Below are positions 1 through 8,721 of a stretch of 64,000 nt of DNA, in pieces. Each line of letters starts with the position of its first letter. The stretch's first letter is position 1. This DNA comes from JAWMQL01 sp033283165 (GTDB taxonomy: Bacteria > Pseudomonadota > Gammaproteobacteria > Pseudomonadales > Halieaceae). The notes beneath the pieces are model-generated. The model saw only the letters and a program-made list of their open reading frames with translations. It did not search any database and was not told the origin of the DNA. The position numbers and the translations under genes were made by a program. The stretch lies in NCBI GenBank assembly GCA_033283165.1, contig JAWMQL010000001.1:372001-436000 (forward strand), written 5' to 3'.

Positions 1-420
1 GTCGTCGGCCAGGCTATGGGCTACCCCGAGGTAAACCAGGCGGGCTTCCTCCCGGCCGTAGATGACATCCACCCGCTGGCCGAGAATGGCGCGAGCGGGA
101 ATGGTAAAATCGTAGCGGTTCTTGGCTATGCGCAGGGCATTGGTACCGACCACCCGCAGCCGTTCCGGCTCCAGGCTGCCCAGCAATTGGGCAAAGCGTC
201 CCAGGCACTCCAAGCCGCGCTGGATGGCCTCCGCAGACAACTGTCCGTCGACCAGTCCCGCCCCCAGTTGCACTTTTTCAGCCAATACCTGCACCGGGCG
301 CATCTCGCCGTGCTCGATACGGGCGATGATCAGGTGAAAGGAATTGCTCCCCAGGTCTACAGCGGCCAGCTGGCTGCCGTCGGTTAGCGGTTTCGCGCTG
401 TCGAAAGAGGCCAATGGCAC
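1..420 (-). CDS. Ppx/GppA family phosphatase, N-terminal part (cut by window edge)
   Basis: First 140 residues of an exopolyphosphatase / pppGpp phosphatase; the rest lies beyond position 1. Residues 19-30 read AAVDLGSNSFHL, the first phosphate-binding loop of the ASKHA fold, followed by IIARIEHGEMRPVQ and VVGTNALRIAKN, both typical of the family. I chose the GTG at 420 because it gives a short leader before the conserved loop and no ATG lies in frame upstream of that loop. These enzymes hydrolyse terminal phosphates of polyphosphate or pppGpp in the cytoplasm. The N-terminus alone does not separate Ppx from GppA. Family membership is firm, exact substrate is not. Confidence 0.88.
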   Translation of the reverse strand, partial: MPLASFDSAKPLTDGSQLAAVDLGSNSFHLIIARIEHGEMRPVQVLAEKVQLGAGLVDGQLSAEAIQRGLECLGRFAQLLGSLEPERLRVVGTNALRIAKNRYDFTIPARAILGQRVDVIYGREEARLVYLGVAHSLADD

Positions 421-495
421 TGATCCTGTTCGGTTACGGCTTGCCCATGGTAATGGATAGCCGGAGGGTCAGTACAGGCTGCGGGCCGGGAGTTT

Positions 496-1065
496 TCACC
501 GGCTGGCGTGCAACAATAATTCCAGGCGGCTGTCAGACAGCAACATGCTGCGTTCCACCCGGAAACAGCTCAGCAGGTCCTTCAGCTGACCCTGGGCGAT
601 CGGCGCGTAACCCGGCGGGGGCTCGCCGCGGCTGCGCACGGCGAGGGTATCCCGGTCGCTGATTGCGTACAGCTGCCCTCCCGGCGGGGTACGCAGGTTG
701 TGCACGCCAAAACCGTGGCCGAGACTGTCTTGATGCAGATAGGGTCTCAGTGCCCGGGAAAAGGCGGCCAGGGCGTCATGGCCCAGGTAATTGAACAGAT
801 CCCAGAACAGGCAGATATCGAAGGCGGTGGCGTCGGGGAACTGCAAAAGCTCGGCGAACTGCTGCCCCAGGTCCGGACCACCCTCCAGCTCCTTGAATGG
901 CAGTTCCTCGAACAGGTCGAGGAAGTACAGCTTACTGCGGTAGCGGGAGAAAAACTCAACGGTTTCAGGCAGGGCGGGGCCGATATGCAGGACCGTGAGG
1001 CGCTGCTCCTCGTCGACATGTGAAAACAGGCTGCCGAGCAGCCTGGATTGCTGGGTCGCAGTCAT
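496..1065 (-). CDS. Hypothetical protein, possibly methyltransferase-like
   Basis: 189 residues. Not recognised with certainty. The LHIGPALPETVEFF segment (about residues 26-39), an acidic stretch (FLDLFEELPF) and a following DICLFWDLFNYLG stretch are arranged as in a Rossmann-like class I SAM methyltransferase, but the glycine-rich GxGxG loop is replaced by HIGPALP, so SAM binding is doubtful. It lies 51 nt upstream of the bactofilin gene's end on the same strand, so the bactofilin could be cotranscribed upstream of it. No signal peptide or membrane segment is visible. Treat it as a conserved hypothetical; the methyltransferase-fold reading is inference. Confidence 0.7.
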   Translation of the reverse strand: MTATQQSRLLGSLFSHVDEEQRLTVLHIGPALPETVEFFSRYRSKLYFLDLFEELPFKELEGGPDLGQQFAELLQFPDATAFDICLFWDLFNYLGHDALAAFSRALRPYLHQDSLGHGFGVHNLRTPPGGQLYAISDRDTLAVRSRGEPPPGYAPIAQGQLKDLLSCFRVERSMLLSDSRLELLLHASR

Positions 1066-1116
1066 TGCGCCTGTCGCTGCTCCCTGTGCAACAGTGGGCC
1101 GTTGCCGGCCCCCCGG

Positions 1117-1638
1117 TCAGCCGCTTTTCAGGTCGAAACCCGGGGCCACGTCGTCCGTGGCGGGCGTGTTGGCGGATTGTTTTTCGGCCAGTTTGGCCGG
1201 TTTGCTGCCGGCCACGTCACCGGGATCCATGTCGATGCTGCCCTTGAAGATCGCGCCATCCTCCAGGGTAACCCGGGGAGCGACGATATTGCCGCGCACA
1301 TTGCCAGACTTGGAAATTACCACCTTCTCCAGGCCGGCGATATCGCCGGATACCTCACCGTCAATCTTGACGATTTTGGCCCGGATATCGGCCTTGACCT
1401 GTCCGCTCGCGCCTACGGTTACCTCATGGGCACCGAGGTCTATGGTGCCCTCGACCTTGCCCTGTACCAACAGGTCCTCGTCGCCCGTGACGGTGCCCTT
1501 TATCTCTATGCTAGGTCCAATCATTGCTGCACTCCGGCTGGGTTCGGGCTCCTTCTCAGGGGCCACGGAAGGTTTGGCCACGGGAGTGGCCTCCGGTGCC
1601 GGCTGAGGGGCCGGCTTGCTCTTATTTCGATCAAACAT
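1117..1638 (-). CDS. Bactofilin (polymer-forming cytoskeletal protein)
   Basis: 173 residues. The central part (about 45-150) is the right-handed beta-helix of bactofilins, seen as short repeats such as VQGKVEGTIDLG, KVEGEVSGDIAG-like units and GNVRGNIVAP; both ends are proline/charge rich and disordered, as usual. Bactofilins assemble without nucleotide into filaments at the inner membrane and organise wall enzymes or polar structures. Start chosen at the ATG of MFDRNKSK, eight bases after AGGTGG; a GTG four codons upstream is less well placed. It stands between a hypothetical gene and alr; a cell-wall link with the neighbouring D-alanine genes is possible but unproven. Confidence 0.9.
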   Translation of the reverse strand: MFDRNKSKPAPQPAPEATPVAKPSVAPEKEPEPSRSAAMIGPSIEIKGTVTGDEDLLVQGKVEGTIDLGAHEVTVGASGQVKADIRAKIVKIDGEVSGDIAGLEKVVISKSGNVRGNIVAPRVTLEDGAIFKGSIDMDPGDVAGSKPAKLAEKQSANTPATDDVAPGFDLKSG

Positions 1639-1727
1639 CGTGATCGCCACCTCTGCAACTGTGGGTCGACAATCCTAGCAGTACCGGTTTGGAGAAACTA
1701 GTGAACGGCGGCCGCTAACTGGACTTT

Positions 1728-2813
1728 TCAGGATTTAATGACCCGTCTGGGGGCCCGCAGGGGCATGCGGGTGGTCAGTTCGTAACCGATGGTGCCGGCG
1801 TGGGCGGCAACCTCACCCACCGGCAGTCCCTGGCCCCACAGGGTCACGGTGCTGTCCAGGCTTGCCGCCGGCAGATCGGTCACGTCAACGGTTAGCATGT
1901 CCATGGAAACCCGGCCCGCCAGCGGCGCGCGCTGGCCGTCAATCAGCACCGGGGTGCCATTCTCCGCCAGGCGCGGGTAACCGTCGCCGTATCCGGCACT
2001 CACGGTGGCGATTCTTGACTGGCGCCGGGCGGTCCAGTTGGCGCCGTAGCCCACGGTTTCGCCGGTTGCCACTTCCCGCAGTGAACTGATTCTGGACTGC
2101 AGTGTCATGACCGGGCGCAGCCGGTCCGCGTGGATCTGCGGGCCGGGGAAGGGACTGTTGCCGTAGAGCATGTAGCCGGGCCTGATCCAGTCATAGTGTG
2201 ATGCCGGCCAGCCCAGCAGGCCAGGCGAATTGGCAGCGCTGCGCGGGCCGGGCAGCGGCCTGCAGGTCTGCTCAAACAGGGCCAGCTGGCGTTCGGTCTG
2301 GCTGTTGTCCAACTCATCGGCAGATGCAAAATGGGTGCACAATACGGTGCCCTTTGCCACTGCCGCGCAGGCCTCCAGGCGGCGCAGGAAGTCCGCCGCC
2401 TGTTCCGGCTGCGCGCCGAGGCGATGCATGCCGGTATCGATCTTCAGCCAGCAGGGCCTGGGCGAATGCAACCGGGCCTGTTCCATCCACTCGAGTTGCT
2501 GTACATCGTCGATCATCAACCAGAAATCCAGGGCTTCCGCCACCGCCAGTTCGGCCGCCGCGAAAATGCCCTGCAGCAACAGGATCGGCGCCGTGATGCC
2601 ACTGTCCCGCAGTGCCACCGCCTCCTCAATACACGCAACCGCGAAGGCGTCCACCCGGGACTCCAGAGCGGCGGCGATGGTCTCGGCGCCATGTCCGTAT
2701 GCGTTGGCCTTGACGACCGCCATCATTTTCGAATGGGGCGCCAGTTCCCGGGCCAGCGCGGCGTTATGCCGCAGCGCCTCCAGATCCAGCAGTGCCTCTG
2801 TTGGCCGGGCCAT
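1728..2813 (-). CDS. alr: Alanine racemase
   Basis: 361 residues, the usual length. A fold-III PLP enzyme interconverting L- and D-alanine in the cytoplasm. The PLP lysine is K35 in AVVKANAYGHG; the second catalytic residue is the tyrosine of SAGYGDGYPR; the C-terminal GRVSMDMLTVD strand is also present. The ATG at 2813 is used instead of a start 132 nt upstream, because residues upstream of it are basic low-complexity sequence and because the ATG overlaps the stop of the preceding aminotransferase gene (TGATG), implying translational coupling. It is the last gene of the D-amino-acid/5-oxoproline operon, so it may supply D-alanine as amino donor to the upstream aminotransferase rather than only feeding peptidoglycan. 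Confidence 0.95.
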   Translation of the reverse strand: MARPTEALLDLEALRHNAALARELAPHSKMMAVVKANAYGHGAETIAAALESRVDAFAVACIEEAVALRDSGITAPILLLQGIFAAAELAVAEALDFWLMIDDVQQLEWMEQARLHSPRPCWLKIDTGMHRLGAQPEQAADFLRRLEACAAVAKGTVLCTHFASADELDNSQTERQLALFEQTCRPLPGPRSAANSPGLLGWPASHYDWIRPGYMLYGNSPFPGPQIHADRLRPVMTLQSRISSLREVATGETVGYGANWTARRQSRIATVSAGYGDGYPRLAENGTPVLIDGQRAPLAGRVSMDMLTVDVTDLPAASLDSTVTLWGQGLPVGEVAAHAGTIGYELTTRMPLRAPRRVIKS

Positions 2814-3670
2814 CAGTAGTCGAACTTGTGCGCCGAGTACAGGGTCTGGGCGGCGAGCCAGACATCGCCCACCTGGCCGTCGCCGACCGGTACGCCGTCC
2901 ACTTCCACCACCGGCGCTATTTCCTTGCTGGAAGAGGAGATCCACACCTCGTCGGCGTTACGCAGTTCGTCCAGGGTGACGGCGCGTTCTTCCACCGGGA
3001 TACTGCCGTCCTTGCGCAGGATGTCCAGCAGCATCAGACGCGTGATGCCGGGCAGTTTCTGGTAGTCCAGTGGCGGGGTCGCAACGACGCCGTCCTTGAT
3101 CACATAAACGTTGCAGGCGGCGGCCTCGGTCAGTTCCCCGTCGGCGTTATACAGGATGGTCTCGTTGTTACCCTGGGCGTAGCCGTGCTGGTAGTGCATC
3201 ACATTGCCGAGCAGGGCGGTGGATTTGATGTTGCAGCGTTTCCAGCGCAGGTCTTCGGTCGTGGACACCTTGTAGGGGGTTGCCGAGGTCTTGTCCGCGA
3301 CGGGTGCCGGCGGAATCTCGAAGGCAAAGGCATAGATCGTCGGCGTGATGTTCTCGGGGTAGGCGTGGTAACGAATACTGTCCGCGCCCCGGCTGACGTG
3401 AAAATAGATGCCCAGGTTGCCGCCGCCATTGCGCTGGATCAGTTCATTGGCGATAAGGCGCCATTCGTCGTGGTTCACGGTGAGCTTGATCTCGATGGCG
3501 TCCAGGCCGTCCTGCATGCGGTCCATATGCGGGCCGAAGCCGACCAGCTGGCCGTCATAGGAGGGGACGACTTCGTAGATGCCGTCCCCGAACAGGAAGC
3601 CCCGGTCCATGGGCGAGATTTTCGCTTCTTCCATCGGCATGTAGTCGCCGTTCAGATACACAATAGTCAT
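2813..3670 (-). CDS. dat: D-amino acid aminotransferase (class IV)
   Basis: 285 residues, standard for class IV PLP aminotransferases. The PLP lysine is K149 in RCNIKSTALLGN, a sequence close to the RCDIKS of characterised D-amino acid transaminases; a downstream TEAAACNVY motif fits the phosphate/E177 region. It would catalyse D-alanine + 2-oxoglutarate = pyruvate + D-glutamate. Context supports the D-specific reading over branched-chain or aminodeoxychorismate functions: alr follows with overlapping stop and start, and a DUF4392 D-glutamate-cyclase-type gene precedes it by 22 nt. Branched-chain aminotransferase activity cannot be excluded from sequence alone. Confidence 0.9.
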   Translation of the reverse strand: MTIVYLNGDYMPMEEAKISPMDRGFLFGDGIYEVVPSYDGQLVGFGPHMDRMQDGLDAIEIKLTVNHDEWRLIANELIQRNGGGNLGIYFHVSRGADSIRYHAYPENITPTIYAFAFEIPPAPVADKTSATPYKVSTTEDLRWKRCNIKSTALLGNVMHYQHGYAQGNNETILYNADGELTEAAACNVYVIKDGVVATPPLDYQKLPGITRLMLLDILRKDGSIPVEERAVTLDELRNADEVWISSSSKEIAPVVEVDGVPVGDGQVGDVWLAAQTLYSAHKFDY

Positions 3671-3692
3671 ACTAAAAGTCCAGCAGTTTTAA

Positions 3693-4535
3693 CTAGGAAA
3701 TGAAACCGGTCAGCCGCCGGAGGGCCTGGATCACCTGGTAACCCTCCTCCTGGTCGAGGCCGTCCTCGGTGACGGTGTTCTCGCGCGTCACGCCGTCCAC
3801 GCTGCCCTTACCGGACAGGTAGTCGAGAATTTCAGCGGGCGATACCTCGGCCAGCAGATCCCGCCCGGACCACAGTCCCAGGAAGGCAATCAGGCCGTAG
3901 GCTCCCCAGTTGGAGACATCCGCCACCAGCAGTTCGTCACAGCAGGTGGCAGATCCATTGATCTCCAGTTCATCGATGATCGCGGCGATATTGCCCATGC
4001 CGATTTCGTTGCCGCCGTCGCCGATGGCGATGGTCGGGCAGCTGGCGACATCCAGGAAGGGATCGAATATGGCGCAGCGCGCGCTGATGTCCTCACCGCG
4101 CATATTGTAGTAGCGGCCGTCTGCACACAGCCCGGGTCGCTCGATCGAAACGATGGCACCGGGCTGCAATTCCGCCAGCACACGCTCCGCTTCATCGCGG
4201 GCATCGACCAGGTTGCGCGCCTGCAACTCCAGCACCTGGTAGTCCTCGGCCAGGGCTGTCGACAACGGCGGACCGCAGGCCAGCCAGGGATCGGCACCCA
4301 GGGTTTCCAGGGTGTCGTAGAGGGCAATGGCGCCCACCGGCCCATCGGTTTCGAAGGTGCCGGTCACCGGGAACCCGGTGCCGATCAGGATATTTCCGTC
4401 GACTCCGCGCAGGGCACGGGCCGCGCGCAGGTAATACCCGGGTTCGAGCGCGGCCTGTGCGGCCTGCATCTGGCGCAGGTTGCGCGCGACCAGCAGGTCC
4501 TCTATTGCCTGGCTCAGTTGTTGCTCATCCATCAT
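3693..4535 (-). CDS. DUF4392 protein (D-glutamate cyclase C-terminal domain homologue)
   Basis: 280 residues. The family hallmarks are present: LIGTGFPV near residue 50, VSIERPG near 130, and IAIGDGGNEIGMGN near 170. In mammals this domain is the C-terminal half of the mitochondrial D-glutamate cyclase DGLUCY, which converts D-glutamate to 5-oxo-D-proline. The N-terminal half of DGLUCY is DUF1445, encoded here separately at 6896-7681, on the far side of pxpABC. The start ATG overlaps the pxpC stop by one base. Role as a D-glutamate cyclase subunit is inference from the family plus this strongly consistent operon. Confidence 0.87.
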   Translation of the reverse strand: MMDEQQLSQAIEDLLVARNLRQMQAAQAALEPGYYLRAARALRGVDGNILIGTGFPVTGTFETDGPVGAIALYDTLETLGADPWLACGPPLSTALAEDYQVLELQARNLVDARDEAERVLAELQPGAIVSIERPGLCADGRYYNMRGEDISARCAIFDPFLDVASCPTIAIGDGGNEIGMGNIAAIIDELEINGSATCCDELLVADVSNWGAYGLIAFLGLWSGRDLLAEVSPAEILDYLSGKGSVDGVTRENTVTEDGLDQEEGYQVIQALRRLTGFIS

Positions 4536-5470
4536 CAGCGTAACTCCGGGAGGCGCTGGCGCCTGGCGTAGCTGTCAGCCAGGTGCAGTGCATTGTGCGC
4601 GGCGTGCAGTGAGATGGGGGTGAAGTTTACCGTCGCCCCCGGTGTGGTCTGGGCCAGTTGCGCTGTATCCAGCGATAGCGCAGCGCCGATTTTGGGATAG
4701 CCGCCGATGGTCTGGCGGTCGTTCAGCAGGACAATGGGTTGGCCGTCGGCGGGCACCTGGATGGCGCCGTGGCAGATTCCCTCGGACAGGATGCCCTCAA
4801 TGTCACACTGTATAGCGGGGCCCTCCAGACGATAACCCATGCGGTCACAGCGGTCTGAAACCTCGTAGGCATGGCTGAAGAAGCGGCGTTGCTGATAGCG
4901 GCTGAAATGGGCCTGCTGGTATCCTGGAATCACCCGCACGGTGATGTTGTCGTGGTAGTGGGGCCACTGTTCCGGCGGCAGGAAACGGATCGCGCACTGC
5001 TGGCAGGGTGAGCAGGGCAGCACGTCACCTACCTGTAACTTGCCGCCATCGAGGCCGCCGATCTCCTCGCGGGTTACCGTGGCCGTACTGCCGAAACTGG
5101 GTTCGACAGTGAAGCCGCCCGCCACGCCCAGGTAGCTGCGGCAGCCGTGCTGGGCGAAATCGAGCTGGATCCGGTCGCCGGCCCTGACCGGGTGGACGTG
5201 GTAGTTGTCCCGCTCGTTACCGTTGATCAACAGGGGCATTGCCGCCCCGGTGACACAGATGAAAGTGTCCACCGCCGCTTCCAGCTGCAGGCCGCCGAAG
5301 CTCACCTCGATGGCGGTGCAGGTCGGGGTGTTTCCGAGCAGGCGATTACAGAGTTCAAAGGCCTGCGGATCCAGCGGACCGCCATTGGTCAGGCCAATGC
5401 GGTGCTGACCGAAACGGCCGCGGTCCTGGATCAGGCTGAGCAGGCCCGGTTGCATGACCGTGAAGCTCAT
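4535..5470 (-). CDS. pxpC: 5-oxoprolinase subunit PxpC
   Basis: 311 residues, biotin-dependent carboxyltransferase/KipA-like family. Diagnostic segments are LSLIQDRGRFGQHRIGL near the N-terminus, NGGPLDPQAFELCNRLLG, and GYPKIGAALSLD near the C-terminus. With PxpA and PxpB it forms the prokaryotic ATP-dependent 5-oxoprolinase that opens 5-oxoproline to glutamate. Its start overlaps the pxpB stop by four bases (ATGA), which argues for tight coupling and equal subunit production. The next gene downstream (DUF4392) overlaps its stop. Function assigned with high confidence because all three subunits are adjacent. Confidence 0.94.
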   Translation of the reverse strand: MSFTVMQPGLLSLIQDRGRFGQHRIGLTNGGPLDPQAFELCNRLLGNTPTCTAIEVSFGGLQLEAAVDTFICVTGAAMPLLINGNERDNYHVHPVRAGDRIQLDFAQHGCRSYLGVAGGFTVEPSFGSTATVTREEIGGLDGGKLQVGDVLPCSPCQQCAIRFLPPEQWPHYHDNITVRVIPGYQQAHFSRYQQRRFFSHAYEVSDRCDRMGYRLEGPAIQCDIEGILSEGICHGAIQVPADGQPIVLLNDRQTIGGYPKIGAALSLDTAQLAQTTPGATVNFTPISLHAAHNALHLADSYARRQRLPELR

Positions 5471-6147
5471 GCCAGTTCTCCCCCCAGTGCCAGGTAGCGC
5501 TCCCTGCTGATGGCTTCGAAGCGCACCCGGTCACCCACGCTCACCGGCATGATGGGGTCCGCGTCCGGGTCGAACATGCGCTGCGGGCAGCGGCCGATCA
5601 GGTTCCAGCCGCCGGGAGAAACCGCCGGGTACACTGCAGTCTGGCGATCGGCGATTGCCACCGCACCCCGCGGTACGCGCTGTCTCGGGGTGGCCAGCCG
5701 TGGCGTGGCGATGCGCTCGTCCACCTCGCCCAGGTAGGCGAACCCGGGTGCGAAACCAATGGCATACACCCGGTACTCCGTGTCAGTGTGCAGAGCGATC
5801 ACCTCCTCGATGGAGAGGCCGGCACGCTCGGCCACGCGCGGCAGGTCCTCGCCGGCTTCGGGGTCATAGTACACCGGCAGGATGACCGTATTGCCGGCCC
5901 GTTCAGCGCCATCCTCGCACTCGGCCAGGGCCTCGCGGATCCGGTGACCGACACTGAGGTGGTCGGTCTGCAGAGGATTGTAGATAACCAGCAGGGAGGC
6001 ATAGGAGGGAACCATGTCCACCAGATCTGTACCCAGGCGCCGTTCAATGGCGGTCGCTGCCGCCTGCACCCGCGCCGACACCTCCGGGCTGGTTTCCTCC
6101 CCCAGGTAGACGATCAGGGCGTCCTCTCCGGCGCTGTGAATGTTCAC
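5467..6147 (-). CDS. pxpB: 5-oxoprolinase subunit PxpB
   Basis: 226 residues, KipI/allophanate-hydrolase subunit 1 family. Motifs seen: EDALIVYLG at the N-terminus, MVPSYASLLVIYNP, GFAPGFAYLG, and RVPRGAVAIADRQTAVYP with SPGGWNLIGRCP. The GTG at 6147 (MNIHSAG) is chosen: it lies two bases after the pxpA stop and matches the family's short N-terminus; a longer frame to 6225 would overlap pxpA and encode unrelated basic residues. It partners with PxpC in the ATP-dependent opening of 5-oxoproline. Confidence 0.93.
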   Translation of the reverse strand: MNIHSAGEDALIVYLGEETSPEVSARVQAAATAIERRLGTDLVDMVPSYASLLVIYNPLQTDHLSVGHRIREALAECEDGAERAGNTVILPVYYDPEAGEDLPRVAERAGLSIEEVIALHTDTEYRVYAIGFAPGFAYLGEVDERIATPRLATPRQRVPRGAVAIADRQTAVYPAVSPGGWNLIGRCPQRMFDPDADPIMPVSVGDRVRFEAISRERYLALGGELA

Positions 6148-6149
6148 CG

Positions 6150-6890
6150 TCAGGCCTTGCCGTCCACCAGGGCGCGAATAGCCTGAATGGCCTGGACCCC
6201 TTCCGGGTTGTCTCCATGCACGCACAGTGTATCTGCTGCCAGTGCCAGTTCCAGGCCGCTCACGGTCGTCACCGTGCCCCTGTCACAGAGTTGTTTTACC
6301 TGTTCCAGCATGCGCTCGCGGTTGTGCACCGCGCCGGGCCGGGCCCGGGACAGCAGTTTGCCGTCATCGTCGTAACAGCGGTCGGCAAAGGCCTCGAATA
6401 ACAGTGGCAGCTGCAGGGCGGCAGCCTCGTCCCGGTGCTCATTGGCGGCGGGTGTGGCCTGCAGCATCAGGGCCAGGGGTCGATGATAGGAGCTGACCGC
6501 CGCCATGACGCTGGCACGCACCGCGGCGTCGGCCATCATATCGTTGTACAGGGCGCCGTGTGGTTTCACGTAGGCCAGCTCCAGCTCAAGGCTGCGGGCC
6601 ATGCCGTCCAGGGCTGAAATCTGGTATAGCAGGCTGGCCTGCAGCTCCTCGTCGGAAAGTTTCATCGACCGGCGGCCAAAGCCCACCAGGTCGGGATAGG
6701 CGGGATGGGCGCCCACGGTGACCCCGTGTTTTACTGCCAGCGCGAGGGTCCTGCTCATGGTCAGCGGGTCGCCGGCGTGAAAACCGCAGGCGATATTGGC
6801 CTGGTCGATGTGGGCCATGACCTGGTCATCCAGGCCCATGGTCCAACTGCCGTAGCTTTCTCCCAGGTCACAGTTGAGCAGCATGTCCAT
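6150..6890 (-). CDS. pxpA: 5-oxoprolinase subunit PxpA (LamB/YcsF family)
   Basis: 246 residues from the ATG at 6890. The family signature is complete: LLNCDLGESYGSW at the N-terminus, NIACGFHAGDP, VGAHPAYPDLVGFGRR, and VKPHGALYNDM, then a C-terminal CVHGDNPEGV. The start at 6890 puts LNCDLGE at residue 5 as in E. coli PxpA; an ATG six bases further in has the better-spaced GAGGA ribosome site, and a TTG at 6899 overlaps the upstream stop. PxpA carries the hydrolytic active site of the 5-oxoprolinase complex. First of three contiguous pxp genes. Confidence 0.94.
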   Translation of the reverse strand: MDMLLNCDLGESYGSWTMGLDDQVMAHIDQANIACGFHAGDPLTMSRTLALAVKHGVTVGAHPAYPDLVGFGRRSMKLSDEELQASLLYQISALDGMARSLELELAYVKPHGALYNDMMADAAVRASVMAAVSSYHRPLALMLQATPAANEHRDEAAALQLPLLFEAFADRCYDDDGKLLSRARPGAVHNRERMLEQVKQLCDRGTVTTVSGLELALAADTLCVHGDNPEGVQAIQAIRALVDGKA

Positions 6891-6895
6891 CTTCC

Positions 6896-7681
6896 TCAAA
6901 GCACAGCCAGTCGGCTGTTGCGTAAATCCGTTACCAGCATATAGCCCGGGCTGTGGGTAACCGCAAAAGGCGGCCGTGCCGCCTCCAGGGCAACTTGCGG
7001 GGTGACGCCGCAGGCCCAGAACAGCGGCAGTTCGCCAGCCTGCAGACTGACCCGGTCGCCGAAATCCGGTCGGTCCAGGTCTGCTATGCCGATCGCCGCG
7101 GGGTCACCCAGGTGCACCGGTGCCCCGTGCACGGAGGGGAATCGGGTGCAGATCTGGATTGCACGAATCGCATCAACGGCCACGAACGGTCGCATGCTCA
7201 CCACCATCTTGCCGCTGAAGGGCCCGGCCGCCGTGCAGTCGATGTTCGTGCGGTACATCGGCACATTGACGCCCGCACTGACATTGCGCACGTCCAGGCC
7301 GTCCGCCAGCAGTGCCTCCTCGAAGGAAAAGGAACAGCCCAGGGCGAAGGTCACCAGGTCTTCCTGCCACAGCTCCCGGATGTCGTCCCGTTCCTCGCAG
7401 AACCGGCCGTCCCGGAAAACCCGGTAGCTTGGCACGTCCGTGCGAATGTCGATATCACCTAATAGTGGTAGGCGGGGGTCGCCGGGGGCGTTGCTGGTGG
7501 CCACCAGCGGGCAGGGCTTGGGGTTCAATTGGCAGAAGCGCAGGAAATCGTTGGCCCAGTCCGAGGGCAGTATGACGATGTTGCACTGCACGAAACCCGG
7601 CGCGAAACCCGAGGTGTGATCGCGGTGTTCGCCGTTGCGTATGCGCTGGCGAAGCTGTGCCGGTGTGAGAGAGTCGTTCAT
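6896..7681 (-). CDS. DUF1445 family protein (D-glutamate cyclase N-terminal domain homologue)
   Basis: 261 residues, YcsI/DUF1445 putative hydro-lyase family. Recognised by GFAPGFVQCNIVILP, TFALGCSFSFEEALL and NVPMYRTNIDC, with a C-terminal FWACGVTPQVAL and THSPGYMLVTDL. DUF1445 forms the N-terminal half of mammalian D-glutamate cyclase DGLUCY. Here it opens the operon DUF1445-pxpA-pxpB-pxpC-DUF4392-dat-alr. In bacteria DUF1445 often sits beside pxp genes with unknown role; the presence of DUF4392 in the same operon makes a two-subunit D-glutamate cyclase the simplest reading. Activity is not shown by the sequence itself. Confidence 0.88.
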   Translation of the reverse strand: MNDSLTPAQLRQRIRNGEHRDHTSGFAPGFVQCNIVILPSDWANDFLRFCQLNPKPCPLVATSNAPGDPRLPLLGDIDIRTDVPSYRVFRDGRFCEERDDIRELWQEDLVTFALGCSFSFEEALLADGLDVRNVSAGVNVPMYRTNIDCTAAGPFSGKMVVSMRPFVAVDAIRAIQICTRFPSVHGAPVHLGDPAAIGIADLDRPDFGDRVSLQAGELPLFWACGVTPQVALEAARPPFAVTHSPGYMLVTDLRNSRLAVL

Positions 7682-7813
7682 TGAAATTCCTTACTGGCCG
7701 CGCCTGAAGGTGTTTGGAAGCGAATATTATAGCGCTTCTGGCCGCCGGGCTATTTGGCGCGCGGCGACAAATCTGGATAATGGCCTGTCGCCCGGAGACA
7801 AGGATCATAGCCA

Positions 7814-8653
7814 ATGCTGGAAGAGTTGCTCGATGTGCTGGCACCGCAAAAACAGGCGGATGGCAGTTACCTGGGGCGCAATATGCATCCGCGAGCGTTC
7901 CGTATCTACGGCGGCCAGGTGCTGGCCCAGGCGGTTGCCTCCGCCAATCACACTGTCGATCCCGAGCGGGGACTGCATTCCCAGCACGCGTATTTCCTGC
8001 GCCCGGGAGATCCGAAATTACCTGTGCAACTGGAGGTTGAACTGGCTCGCGATGGCGGCAGCTTCAGTTCCCGCCGGGTGGTGGCATCCCAGCGTGGCAA
8101 ACCGATTCTGGTCAGCTCGCTGTCCTACCAGAAATCGTCACGCGGCGAGGACTGGCAGTCCGCCATGCCGGAGCTACCGGGGCCGGAGGGGTTGGTCAGC
8201 CACCGGCAGAAAAGAATCGAGCAGGGCAACCTGGACGAGGACTTCATGATCACCAGCGGGCTGGACCTGGAGATGCGCCGGGTGGTACAGCCCGCTCCGA
8301 CGGACTCACCGCGGGAGACGCCCCGGTTGGCGGGGTGGATCAGGACAACCGCGCCTCTGGCCGACGACCCGAGGCTGCACCAGACGGTGCTGGCCTACAT
8401 GTCCGATACCATGTTGCTGGACGTGTGCCTGTCTATTCACGGCAAGCGTTACGACGACCCGGAATTGCAGATTGCCAGCCTTGACCACGCCCTGTGGTTG
8501 CACGCCGAATTTCGCGCAGACGAGTGGCTCCTGCACGTGGCCGAGGCGGAGCGCGTTTCCGGGGGCCGCAGCCTGGCCCGGGGGCGCTTTTATACCCGTG
8601 CGGGTAAACTGGTGGCAACCACCATGCAGCAGGGTGTTATGCGCTACCGCTAG
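7814..8653 (+). CDS. tesB: Acyl-CoA thioesterase II
   Basis: 279 residues, double hotdog fold. Recognised by RIYGGQVLAQAVASAN near residue 35, LHSQHAYFLRPGD near 60, and in the C-terminal half SLDHALWLH with DEWLLH and GRGRFYTRAGKLVAT-like sequence. Hydrolyses medium- and long-chain acyl-CoA to free fatty acid and CoA in the cytoplasm. It is divergent from the 5-oxoproline operon with 132 nt between starts, and 68 nt ahead of an acyl-CoA synthetase gene, so release and reactivation of acyl groups may be coexpressed. Very likely correct. Confidence 0.94.
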   Translation: MLEELLDVLAPQKQADGSYLGRNMHPRAFRIYGGQVLAQAVASANHTVDPERGLHSQHAYFLRPGDPKLPVQLEVELARDGGSFSSRRVVASQRGKPILVSSLSYQKSSRGEDWQSAMPELPGPEGLVSHRQKRIEQGNLDEDFMITSGLDLEMRRVVQPAPTDSPRETPRLAGWIRTTAPLADDPRLHQTVLAYMSDTMLLDVCLSIHGKRYDDPELQIASLDHALWLHAEFRADEWLLHVAEAERVSGGRSLARGRFYTRAGKLVATTMQQGVMRYR

Positions 8654-8721
8654 GTACTGTTCAAGGACAGCCTCACGGCCTATAGTGGGACCAGAGGCCC
8701 CTGTTTTCGTAAGGAGATTCC

